Shown piece by piece: positions 1-12,011 of a stretch of 64,000 bases of DNA. This DNA comes from Lingula anatina. Its lineage: Eukaryota > Brachiopoda > Lingulata > Lingulida > Lingulidae. The notes under the pieces were generated by a model that saw only the letters and a list, made by a program, of their open reading frames with translations, was not told the origin of the DNA and ran no database searches. How positions within the stretch are numbered: position 1 is the first letter of the stretch; each line of letters opens with the position of its first letter. Position numbers and translations under genes: made by a program. The stretch covers positions 46,121 through 110,120 of the forward strand of contig NW_019775530.1 in assembly GCF_001039355.2 (NCBI RefSeq), given 5' to 3'.

Positions 1-728
1 ATTTAACTTCAGTGAATATGACTGTTTACTTACAGACCATCAGTTTCTGCAAACAAAAGGTTAATTTGGTAATAGAGAGTGCCAACTTTCTCTTATATAT
101 TTGTAGCATGTTCTCTGAGTGATGCCATATAGTTGTTGAATGTCCAAAAATCTTTTTGTATTGCTAGGGATTTATCCGTACTAAGTATTGACAATTTTTC
201 TCTGTTAATTGTAGCCTTCATATGAGAAGGCTGATACAAAGGTTAATTAACTTTCACAGCACACTACTGTGTAGTTATGTCCTGTAGACATGTTGTGAAC
301 TCCAATGCTACTTGCCAGATTCCACCTACACTAGACTATGCATAACTTGTCACCTTATAACTCAAATGATTGTCTTTGTCAAACAAAACTCGTTGAACAG
401 ATTATTTTTTTGACAATCTGAAACTTAGTACCTAACTTGAATCTTGTTCAACTCTAACAGAGTACTGTTACTTGTTTATGTCTCTTTTTATCCCTTATAA
501 CAGAATGAGATTATTCTGCATTTAACGGCTATTGACACACTCATCTGAGATAGATGACAGTGTAAACAGCCTCTTTGAAAAAATACCCCGAATACACAAA
601 AAAAAACTTGGCATGCTGTCATAAGTAGACTGTTTTCTGATATCACAATCTCTATCCCTACTCTCTTGTCTTCAAGGGGGTCTATGCTATTTTCAGAAAT
701 ATTTCCATTTTCTTGTTTTTCATTTCAG
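1..728. other. WDR37 intron (upstream part)
   Basis: AT-rich sequence without a supported exon, ending in a polypyrimidine tract and the acceptor TTTCAG just before the first readable WDR37 exon at 729. I see no other feature in it. Confidence 0.7.
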
Positions 729-3700
729 AGGCAGGCTTCACGACTTGTTTGCACTAATTGAAGATGAGTATGAGAAGCTTTATGTAGAAAACCAGACGTG
801 TGAGTATGCGATCTGACTGGGTATTGATCCCCCTGTACTTCAGATATTGATCACCCTGTAGATCAGAAAAAGATTTCATTTAGCCAATAAATACATTAAA
901 AATACAATATCAGGCAGACATTGCCCTGTAAAAGGCATTGATGTGTTAAAACATTTAAAGTAGTATAAATAAAATAAGGTCTGATCAGATCAGTGGCAGA
1001 GCACTGCTACGAGTGTACTCACTTATATATTCTGTTGGGTATTGCTGAGGAATGAAACCATAACTCTTAATACCTGTAACTTAGGTTGGTATTGAGAAAA
1101 GTCTAGGGGCTGATGTTGCCATTGATATTACCATGGAACCAATAACACAGTGTGCTGTCTGTGACCAACTTTCAGTTTTAAATATATTGGGCATGATAAT
1201 CATTTTGATCCCTCCAAAACCAAATTCTTTTAAATCATGCAGGTGATGAAATTATTTCTTCATAAAGTGTTGATTTTCATTACCGTCTTTGATATTTTAT
1301 GGTATTTTACGTCTTACTTTTATGTGCAGTACATGAAAAACTGGAACACTATCGCAGCACGGCCGGGGACAAGGCGGAGGGGGTCGACTCTGGAGATGGA
1401 ACAAAGGCTCCTAAAAAATGTAAGAATAACAGGGCTCAGTTTATCAAAAGAGTTTCAATCGAATGTTATTCTTCACTTCGAGACAGGTTTTGAAAGTAAG
1501 AGACAACGGAGTATTATTTAGTCAAAACTATTGTCTAGAGACAAAAGTCTTATCTGATAGTAGCCCTTTTCTTATGTGTATGTAGTACATGTTATCTGTA
1601 TTTCTATTGAGTTAGTTATCTGATATGGCTGCTGAATTTCTGATAAAACATATTATATATTAAGTTCTTTGTGATGTTGTGTCACGTTATTATCGTGTTC
1701 TTTTACAGCTTCCAGTCAAATCTCTCAGAAGATAAAAGACACATACAAGACATCAACAAGCAGAATTGTTTCTACATTCAAAAATCAGTCTGCTGGCAGC
1801 CATTTTGTCCGCGAGTTTTCTGGTCATGGCGACGGTGTGTGGGACGTCAGTGTCTCCAAATTACATCAGGTGACGATAGTCGGAACGTCATCAGCAGGTA
1901 AAAGATAACAAGCTTCAGTGACTTTAAGCTAGATTTTAACTGTCTGCCTTGAAAACACAGTCAATATAATGCACAAACCATGCTGATAAAAGTCTTCAGC
2001 TCAAATTTGTTGAATGACAACATTTGCCAAGAAAGTGCAGTAATATGGTGCTTGAAATGACCAAAGAAATATAATATACTCTAATAGATCATATGAATTT
2101 AATAAAGGGATGCGCAAGAGATATTGAAAATTTGCCTTCACAAAAAGTGCACCTAGCAGCCTTGTATTTGTTTAGATGTTGAAATTATATAGTTTTGTGC
2201 CTTATTTCTTCAGATGGTGCTGCAAAACTATGGTCATCAGAAACAGGAGAGTGTGTGACTAATTACTTTGGCCACAAAGGCTCAGTGAACTCCCTGCGTT
2301 TTCATCCTAGTCAGGACCACGTAGTCACTGCGTCCGGGGACCAGACAGCACACGTGTGGAAGGCACAGATTAGCCTGCCTTTAGAGGTATGTCCATAAAC
2401 TTTAAGAAGTTAGGGTAATTACTTGTGAATTAAATAATAATATGTCATCTGTTTATTTAGTAATTAAAGCTTTTCATTTTCAATTATTCACAAGAGCCTA
2501 TTGTGTGAAATGAACCACACTCTCCTTTTCGGACTTTTTAAAGAATTTTAAAAAAAATTCAATGCTAAAAATACTGCCTTTGAAAATATAATTAATCAGA
2601 TTTGTTTAAATATAAGAAGTAATTATCATAAACTACAGGTTGTTGACATTACTGTTCAAAGTCCTCTTATTTAGTGACACAAGTCCATCATGACATCAGG
2701 TACAAATCTCCAATTTGTTAAAAAACTTATTTCAATTTATTAGTAACATGTTTTAGTTTGCTTAATTCAGATAAGATTCTATTTGATCTATCATTTGCCT
2801 TCAGTTCAGGTACAAACATCCACAGATATCCAATTTTCTGAAATATTACAATAATAAGTATATCTGCTATGTCGACTATTCATTAGTGTTACATAACACC
2901 ATCTGTGAGAAAGGTTCTTCACACAATCACGTCATACCTTTCTTTCTCTGTTATTTCATCAATGTGCATCTTCTGATGTGAAACAATATTGATTTTCTGT
3001 CAACATAGAAAAGGGCACCATCTGACGATGAACTGGAGCTCTCGGAAAAGGAGGAATTGGATGGTGAGCAATATCCTGTCTTTTTTCTTTTTCAAGGCTT
3101 CTTCAGTGTGTGTGCTTGGAGTTGGTTTATTTTTGTTGCTTGTAATCAAGGCAAATGGATAACAATAAAATGCCAATTTTGCTATTCAGACTAATGCATT
3201 TATCTTCCATTTGATTGTAATCATGCAGGTGTTTTCAATCTCATTGACACTAATGATGTAGAAAGGCAATAGACAGACAAGAGAGACTGATTGGTGTAAA
3301 AAAGTAATAATTATGAAATAATATTTATAAAAAAAAAAAAAAAAAAGCAATGTGAAACTTTTCTATGAGAAACCAGTATTGTTTGTGGATGCAAAATGTG
3401 GTTTTTAAGAAGTTCCATTCGCACCAACATATTACTGTCATATTATTAATATGATAGTAGTTTGATGCAAAAGCAACCAGATGTCTCATTCACTCTTGTA
3501 ACGACCAACTATCACCAATTTCTTTCACATATTTATGCAAAACTTGCGCACCTCTTTCTAGCTTCAGATGAATACCACATGTTTGACGCCAACGTGATCC
3601 GTGTACCACAGACAGATCTCACAGGTCACAGCAATGTAGTGGTGGCAGCTGATTGGATGGCTGGGGGTCGAGAGGTCATCACAGCATCATGGGATAGGAC

Positions 3701-6338
3701 TGCCATCTTGTACGATGTGGACACAGGCGCCATACTCAATACTCTTCAAGGTCAGTGACCAGACATAATTATGCAAAATGAATTTTTTTGTTTTTGATTT
3801 TATTTAGGCAGCATCCAAGCAGTCTGAAAGATCTGTACCAGAACTATGGCAAACATTTCATCTGGGCCAGTAAAATTTGCTGCTGTATCTCTTTTGGGGC
3901 AGTATATTAAAGGACTTTGAATGGCCCAAACACAAAAACTGCTGATATTTTTTAAAAATATTATTTGTATAATCCTATTTCTTCCCATCAGGTCATGAGA
4001 AGGAACTGACCAATGTGTGCACCCACCCAGTCCAGAAACTAGTGGTCACCTCTTCCAAGGACACCACCTTCAGACTGTGGGACTTCAGGAATCCTTCCAT
4101 GCAGCTGAATGTCTTCCAGGGACATACAGAGTGGGTAGTTCTTTAGTGGACTGTGAGAAATTCTTTGCATCTAGTCATGGTTTAAAGCTCAAGAACTGAT
4201 TCAAGTAGTAAACATTTAACAATAGAGAGTGTTCCTTTATTTCATGCTCCATCAAATGGACTATAAAATTGCTCAGTAAAGTTGATAAACTAACTTGAAA
4301 TAATTTTAAAAAAAACAAACAAAATTAGGTGTGCTATGTATTCTGTGTTTAAACTCTGTGTATCTGTCACAACACTTTCACGTTTAAACATTTGATTTCT
4401 GTAAAAAAAATCAGTAAATTTCAGCAGAGCAAGAAAAAAAGAAACATATGCACCCAGCCTTCAGCATGTGATTATTAACTTTAATTGGTGTTAGAATACC
4501 TGGTTTATGGTACAGTGTTCTCCTTTCAGACCAGTGACTACGGCAGTCTTTGTTGCTGCAGATAAGATAGTGTCTGGGAGTGATGACAGATCCGTGAAGA
4601 TTTGGGACCTGAAGAACATGAGATCCCCCATGGAGACTATCAGGACAGATGCTCCTGTAAACAGGTAAATAGGTTTCCATTGAGACTGTCAGGATAGATG
4701 TTACTGTAAATAGGTTTCCATGGAGACTGTCAGGATAGATGGTACTGTAAACAGGTAAATAGGTTTCCATGGAGACTCTCAGGATAGATGGTACTGTAAA
4801 CAGGTAAATAGGTTTCCATGGAGACTATCAGGATAGATGGTACTGTAAACAGGTAAATAGGTTTCCATGGAGACTCTCAGGATAGATGGTACTGTAAACA
4901 GGTAAATAGGTTTCCATGGAGACTCTCAGGATAGATGGTACTGTAAACAGGTAAATAGGTTTCCATGGAGACTCTCAGGATAGATGGTACTGTAAACAGG
5001 TAAATAGGTTTCCATGGAGACTCTCAGGATAGATGGTACTGTAAACAGGTAAATAGGTTTCCATGGAGACTCTCAGGATAGATGGTACTGTAAACAGGTA
5101 AATAGGTTTCCATGGAGACTCTCAGGATAGATGGTACTGTAAACAGGTAAATAGGTTTCCATGGAGACTCTCAGGATAGATGGTACTGTAAACAGGTAAA
5201 TAGGTTTCCATGGAGACTCTCAGGATAGATGGTACTGTAAACAGGTAAATAGGTTTCCATGGAGACTCTCAGGATAGATGGTACTGTAAACAGGTAAATA
5301 GGTTTCCATGGAGACTCTCAGGATAGATGGTACTGTAAACAGGTAAATGGGTTTCCATTGAGACTGTCAGGACAGATGCCCCTGTAAATAAGTAAAAAAT
5401 ATTTCCATGGATACTATCAGAGCAGATGCACCTTTACACAGGTACAGCCTACAGGGGTTTATTACAATGAGGTTATTCACGAAAAAAGAACAATAAGTAT
5501 TTTAAAATAGAGCAGTCGGCATTAACTTTCTTATGCTAACTGATTTTATATTGCCAGTGCTGCTGTCTTATTATTTCATGGCTTTTAATATTGCAACTTA
5601 GTTTTTGGGCTATATAGATCTGTCACGGAATCATCAGACATAAGCCAAGGTTTCTGTGTACCAAGAATTGATAGTAATGCAAGAAGAGAACCACCTTTAT
5701 TTGACCATTGGTATAACAAGACTTATAATATAATATAATATAATATAATATAATATAATATAATATACGGTGTGACTCTTCAGGTTAGCCGTGTCCCCCA
5801 GTCACCAGATCCTGGCCATCCCACAGGACAACAGACACATCCGGCTGTATGACATCAACGGGGTCAGACTGGGAAGACTGCCCAGGAGCAACAGAGTTGT
5901 ACGTTGTCTGGCTTTTCTCTTTATCACAGAGTGTGTTGTCAGGGAGATTTCCTTCTTTTCTACCTTCCCTCCCTCTCTCTGCCTTATTTCCTTTTCCTCT
6001 CTGTCATCCTCTCTCTTTCTCAGTCATGGTCTTATTGTTTATTCATGTTTAATACATACTTATACTAGAGTAAAAACAATAAAAACCAATATTACAGCAT
6101 GTCGAGAATCATTTATCAGAGACAGGGCCCACTTTAATTGCAGTTAACATTAGATTTTTGCCATTTTACAGTATTCTTATCTACATCTCTTGTTGTCCAG
6201 GGTCACAGCAGGATGGTATGTGCTGCAGCATGGGATGAAGACAGTCCGACGTGCAACTTGTTCACCTGTGGCTTTGATCGCCTTGTGTTGGGTTGGTATG
6301 TCAACCCCCAGAGGAAAGACGCAAAGGACGAAAAATGA
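729..6338 (+). CDS. WDR37: WDR37 (WD repeat protein 37), 3' ten coding exons; 5' end outside window
   Basis: Exons: 729-799, 1330-1419, 1709-1897, 2214-2386, 3009-3063, 3568-3750, 3992-4130, 4530-4664, 5784-5898 and 6201-6338; every junction is GT..AG and keeps phase. The product starts in the N-terminal helical segment ([16 protein letters not shown]), then a linker, then WD repeats with recognisable [56 protein letters not shown] and [12 protein letters not shown] blades. An acidic loop ([14 protein letters not shown]) sits between the second and third readable blades, as in vertebrate WDR37. WD propellers are protein-interaction scaffolds, and vertebrate WDR37 is known as a partner of PACS proteins; that role here is inferred from orthology. 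Stop TGA is at 6336-6338. The start codon and first exons lie upstream of base 1. Nothing disrupts the frame. Confidence 0.95.
4630..5450 (+). repeat. 49-bp minisatellite duplicating a WDR37 exon end and its 5' splice site
   Basis: The 3' end of the exon ending at 4664 and the first bases of its intron are repeated. Units beginning CAGGTAAATA start at 4752, 4801, 4850, 4899, 4948, 4997, 5046, 5095, 5144, 5193, 5242, 5291 and 5340, an exact 49-bp period. Diverged units lie on both sides (from 4630, and 5341-5450). Each full unit carries the donor-like ACAG/GTAAAT preceded by exon-like sequence. The true exon copy differs (ATCAGGACAGATGCTCCT against CTCAGGATAGATGGTACT in the array). Confidence 0.95.
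5722..5766. repeat. TAATA pentanucleotide microsatellite
   Basis: About nine tandem TAATA units in the same WDR37 intron, ending some 17 bases before the acceptor of the exon at 5784. Confidence 0.95.
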
Positions 6339-7040
6339 GAAAAAAAACTAACTTAAAGATACTTGTCAACTAATCCAAGTATTGGAACCCTAAAAGGAAA
6401 TGTGCCAAGGATGGTTATTTAGGTTATTGTCAAAGTATTTCAAATCTGGGATACTCTGTGGAAAGATGCAAAGAATAAAGACTAAGATGTAAATTGACAA
6501 ACTTCACTAAGGTGTAGGCTAAAACTTTTGAGAATGTTAAGGCTGAGAAATTGACTGGCTGGACAATTTGGGAAAAGTTGCTGCATTTCTTTCCATTTTT
6601 GGTTCTCTTTCTCTCTGTACATCTGATAGTGGAAATATGAAAGTTTTTATCGAAGAGGACCTGTGCTGAAAAAAAAAAAAGATTGCCACATCACCTCGAA
6701 TTCTGTGCGATTAATCAAATAGAAAGAAATATTTGAGTTCCAATCCTATTTTGGAATAGCATCTATTTTATATATCCAAGAAAACATTCAGTGACATTTA
6801 TTTATTTACTTGAGCAAGGTTTGGGTGAACAGCTATTGTTAATTTCTGTAAACTGTCAGCTTTGTGTAAGACTTGCCCTCATAAATATGATTTATATTTC
6901 TCTGAAGAAGAGTAGAAATATTTGTCTCACTTTGGCCTAAAAGGATGAAAAAATACCTGTAATATTTGTACATAGATTCAGATGTCTGACTGTGCCATTA
7001 AATGTTGCCTTAAATATATGGCTTCCAGTAATAAATGATC
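6339..7040 (+). other. WDR37 3' untranslated region (probable)
   Basis: AT-rich sequence directly after the WDR37 stop. AATAAA hexamers lie near 6474 and near 7030 and could serve as poly(A) signals; the second is followed by AT-rich sequence. The exact transcript end cannot be read from DNA alone. Confidence 0.5.
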
Positions 7041-7826
7041 TAAAACTGAGAACTGGAATTTGTTAAAAAAAACGAGTAAATACTTGGGTCAGTTTGAAGG
7101 GTCTTTGGTCCTATTCACATGGAGCAGTATGGTAAAGTGAACCATTTCACCTTGCAGATGGACTACTTGAGAGACTGACTATTACATAAGAAAGCCCTCA
7201 AAAGAGGGTCACTTTTTTGTGTCTTTGATTTCATATGATATGCTCTTCTCAAGTTTCTAGCATTATAAAATGCAAACTTTATTTATTTGATAAAAATGAG
7301 GTTACACACTTGTGACAACCACTGTCAGATTTGGAATCATTTCCGTGTCATACCTCCAGTCAGCAAAGCAATTATTTGAACAACTTTTAATACGACTGAC
7401 TTAAGAGCTTGCTCTTCTCAAGATACTGGCATGATAAAATGCAAACTTTTTTTTTTTTTTTTTTTGATTTAAGTTTGGTTACACCTTTTTGTCAGCCACT
7501 GTCAGATCCAGATCTGAAACAATTCCCGCATCATGTTTCCAGTTGGCAAGGCGATGATATAAAAATAATATATAAATAAATTCCACAACTGACATTAGAC
7601 CTGGCTGTGCAGCAAATCCATATTTAAACACAGGTTTGTAAAAATCGATTTTTAAGGAAATTATTCTCAAACAATGTACAATTGCCACTTCTTTGCAACA
7701 ATACGTTACTGGCAACTGAAGTGCCGACTCCAACTATTTACAGAAGTTATCTATAGTCGATATCAAGTGTAACAATACATCTCCACTTCCGAGTCCCATT
7801 ACTTTGGCCACTGTTTATAAATAGCG

Positions 7827-8791
7827 TTACTGTCCCTGAGCTGGACTACTGGGAGCGTCTGGTATTTCCATTTCTTCCAGCAATTTTGCTTCTTCTAACT
7901 GTTTCTGGTTATATCTCTCCAGGAGCATGTCACACTTTTTTCTGTGTAAAGGTGCATAATCTGAAAGAGAAATAGGAGTTAAGCAGTTTCCCATTACAGC
8001 CATTCAATAGTTCTTTGTTTTCCTCTCTGTAAACCTCGCGGATGAGATATTTCTGACAACTGGGTGATTTTCTGACTTTTTGTGAGCCATATTTTCTGTC
8101 TTTATCCCTAAATGACAGTCTCATCACTGAAACCTGGAAATAAGGCAGTTCTGATATGACTAAATTCATTGATTAACTAACAAACTAGGGGCACATGTCA
8201 CTCTGTTCAAGGACGCTTAGAACTGAACTCCAAATTTCTCTAGGCCAAAAATGTACTCAGTAATTGCAAGGAACTTTTGTATAGATTTTAGCAGGATTCC
8301 CAACACCCAACTCACCATACAAGCCTTTCATATTATTTTCAACATTCTCGTAAAATATAAGTATGAAGAAGTTTACATGTAATTGTGTTGAAGGGGAAAT
8401 AATTTAACATTTGTTTTGGTATAACTTGATGTAAATTGTATATCAGACCAAGAGGTGCTGCCCTCTTTTGTTATCAGAAGGGTATCTGTAAGCCCATGCA
8501 GAGGTGTTTCCTTTTAAATGCTTTTCCATTATTTTACAAATTACGTTGAATCTTGTAAACTCTGCCAGATCTTCCCAAAGTGTATGTTTTCAACAAGCCA
8601 CTCCCTACACATAAGATGGAAAACTTACATGTCTTTAAAGCATATACGCTGTATGCTAAGTATCCTATGCATCCTGAAGAAAGAGCAAGTAGCAAATTCA
8701 CACCGCTACTCCATATGACGTCGTAGATTCTGTGTTTGTTCCACCTCCCAGGCTTGTGGGCCCAGTACTCCACCAGGCGGCGCCTGATCAT
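7827..8791 (-). CDS. Uncharacterised small membrane-anchored protein, 3 exons, 141 aa (model)
   Basis: Minus-strand exons in transcript order: 8791-8629 (donor T/GTAAGT), 8126-7998 (acceptor TTTCAG; weak donor T/GTAATG) and 7960-7827 (acceptor TTTCAG; stop TAA). The three join in one frame across two phase-1 introns. The protein begins MIRRRLVEYWAHKPGRW, has one hydrophobic segment at about residues 31-52 (LLLALSSGCIGYLAYSVYAL), then a basic region and a charged helical C terminus rich in E, K and Q (LLERYNQKQLEEAKLLEEME). A short basic N terminus plus one membrane helix would suit a mitochondrial or other organelle membrane protein, but I do not recognise the family. It is convergent with WDR37. 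The middle donor is non-ideal, and an extra 5' exon is possible because an acceptor-like CAG lies seven bases before the ATG. Confidence 0.55.
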
Positions 8792-8899
8792 TGTAACACT
8801 GAAACTTATATCATGGAATAACTGGTTAACTACAATGAATACTATATCAAGAAATGGTAGTATATATGCATAAAGGTCTTTAGGAACCAAATCTCATTT

Positions 8900-11800
8900 C
8901 CTAGATATTGTCTAAACATTTTTTCTTGTTTGGAGAATGAAATAGTACATAATAACCACATACATTTGAATCATGAAGAACTGGTGCATTTAATTAAAAA
9001 CGGTACAGCAAAAATGAAGCCTAGTGCAGGGACAGCTTACATAATAATTTTATAAGAGAAAGTTGCATTTTTCTCAAATTAGAAATTAGATTTGGTGCAA
9101 AACCTTGTATAGAATTAATGTATTACCTAAGAAAGGCAATCCCAATCACTTAAATTTTCTCACAAATGCACGAAACTTGTTACCTCAGTATGGAACTGCT
9201 TACTTTAAATTCTCAAATAGTTGAATTAAATATATTTCTCTTTCCAAACACTGAAACTTGCACATTTGCAAAATAAATTATTGTGTGTTTCAGAGATTTT
9301 TTACAACATCCTGTCGGGCTTTAAGGTGGTTCTGTAACATATTTCAGTGTGCCCTAAATTCAGAAGAGAAAGAGTGCCAATAAACTCGGGATATGTCATT
9401 TGGAACTTACATCCGAACTCACTGGACAGTCCTCGAGGGCAAATCGTGGTGTTTGTGTAAGAGTTGGCTGTACTTTTCCTATTTAGTTTACAATAAAAAT
9501 GGATGATTTAGCTAACATGTAAATATATAAAAACGATTTTAACAGATAAAAATACCATATAGAAATATATTTCTATTATTTGTAATATGAATAAGTTAGA
9601 AATGTGTCGTTTTATGCACAAAAATGGAGTGTAATCTAACTATTAGTATTTAATATTATAGCTTTGTATGCTTATCAAACTGGTTGCATCCTAAGTATGT
9701 TTCACGTCAGATTACAAGATGGCGGTAATATGGCATCTTAGACAATGCATTAACTGTCATATCAGGCTTGGGAGTTTTACACCAAAATACTCTTTCCTAT
9801 GCCAAATGACTGAAACTGGTACCCTTTGTATTTTATTCTGATATCATATGGAATAGTCTTATTAAATTTGTCATTTTAATAATGATTTGATGTGGGTCAT
9901 TTTTTTTTCACAGAAATAACCACATCTATACATGTAGTTAGCACCCTTCATTCATAATAAATTGAACAGCGTTTTTCTACCCTTATAAATCTTAGATGGT
10001 GTATTTATTTAAATTCATATTCTAATCCAGGCCTCTAGCCAGCAATTTCAATTTCTGGAAGAAAATGGACCTTTTTACCACCTTAATTGACCAGACAAGA
10101 GAAATGGCATAGAATCTACTGGTAGACTTAATTTTGATAGGTAGCAGTTGTAGCCCGCTAAGCTTATTTCCAGTATGCATGTGCGCTTAGCCAGTAGATA
10201 ACCACTTGCTGTCTTAATAATGTGTTATGCAAGATGCTAGAGAACGGGTTCGTTAGTTCTGTGCCCTATACATTTAGTATTAAACATACATAATATTCTT
10301 TTTTGTCATGAGATGAAAAAAAAACTTATAAGTGAATTGGATCTTATCAGCAATCCCCAGATAAGAAAGGCTGACATCTGCAGAACTATTGAAGGTTACA
10401 TCTTATGATTTTTCATTTATTTTAAGAATATTTGGCATTTTTCACCTAAAAGACAAAGTTGATTTTGCGTGATGAACTGAAAAAGAGTTCTCTATATTGA
10501 GACTGCACGCAGCGAGACAATCTTTCCGTTTTTGTATACAGCAACGACTCATGATGTATCTAATAAGATATAAAAAGAAATAATTCATAAATTTGTGATC
10601 AGAAGTAATTAAAATGAGATGTTCAATTGGAAATTATGTAAACCTGTTCTGTCAAAAATTGCGAATTCGTACCCTTACACCCAGAATGGCGTGCTGAGAG
10701 AGGAGCAGCAGATAATAAAATGCGGTAGTTGAGACAACTCCAATATTTGACACATTGACTCCAAAGAAGGTTGTGACAATCTATTACACTGTTTCAACCT
10801 GCACAAGTTGATGTTATATAAATCGTTTTTGGACTGCAAGGCGTTTACATTCCATTTAATTAGTTGACTTATGTACTTTTAGGCTTTTTCAGGAAATTCT
10901 GACAAAATAAAAAAAAAACGAAAGATATCAAACAATACGTGTCTCACGAAAGAACCATTTTGTGGTCGGTCTCATCTCATTACCATAGACGGTATTGTCG
11001 TTTAATATTTTGGATCCTAGATTAAGCGAGTAATGAAAGAATTATATTGTCTTATAACCAGTAAGGTAAATTTTCTAAAGGGTCTAAAGCGAGAACGCTA
11101 CCCCTGCCAGTATCTCCCCCTTAACAAAACCCCGAATTTGCAACGATTCAAACAAAAGAGACAGTACTTTCTTCATTTTATTATATTTTATTCAACAATT
11201 AACAAGGAATGTACACATGTACAAGGTTATATACAGTGGATAAGTTACTAATAATGCAAGTAAACGCTTGTTTTAAACAAATCTCTGCAATAAGCTTCAA
11301 CATAATAATGTGGAAAAGCCTTCAATAAAATATACTCAAGAGGTATTTTATAGTAACTGCCTCACAGAAATATTTTGTCATCCAGCGACAATGGAGGCCA
11401 GAGAAAGTGACATAATTAAGTCTAAATATATACAAGAAACACAACAACTTTGGCGTGCTACAGATGCGCGAAGTCTAAAGTGCAATACTGAACGTACATA
11501 TACAACCAAACCGCCTGGGCAGAGATCGTATCCGATCTAAGGCAAAATCTTACTGAGACAATGTCATAATTCTAAAAAATAATAATACATTCAGAAACAG
11601 GCCTACTGTAAAGCTATTGAAATACTGTGATTTATGACTTCCGTAAAGATATTACAGAGACAATGTCATAATCCAAAAATATAATATAAAATACTGTAAA
11701 GCTATCATAATACTGCGTGAAAATGGCGTACAAAATGAGATCAGCATCTTGCAATTTCCAGCCGCAACCGCAGTGGACCCATTTGATGTACTTTTCTTTT

Positions 11801-11990
11801 GTAACCGACGTCCAAGTTTGAGCAGTCGGAAAAAATCTGTCCAACAAGGGTGTGTCTTGATTTTCAACCAATCAGAAGTCAGTTTTCATCACTAGCCACA
11901 CCCACTGCATCGTGTCCAGTACTTCTCGGTCACTCACCAATGACGGAATGACATGTTGCGGAACGTTGGGCAAAATTTCATAAATTAATT
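8900..11990. other. Intergenic, no gene recognised
   Basis: AT-rich spacer between the small minus-strand gene and the 3' end of HDHD5. Short open frames exist (for example 11033-11251 and 11310-11540 plus) but have no splice context, family resemblance or second copy in the window. The last few hundred bases may include the HDHD5 3' untranslated region. Confidence 0.6.
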
Positions 11991-12011
11991 GAGCGTCTGT
12001 TGAAGTAGCAA

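Noticed and set aside
1237-1521. 94-codon plus frame overlapping WDR37 exon 2
   Set aside because: It runs through the intron and reads the exon in a different frame from the WDR37 product.
4411-4770. 119-codon minus-strand open frame with repeated YSTI/YRSI-like segments
   Set aside because: It is the antisense of WDR37 exon sequence and the 49-bp minisatellite; no splice context or family match.
4752-5390. Regular direct repeats suggesting a CRISPR array
   Set aside because: The repeats are contiguous without unique spacers, lie in an animal intron and include the exon end; it is a minisatellite.
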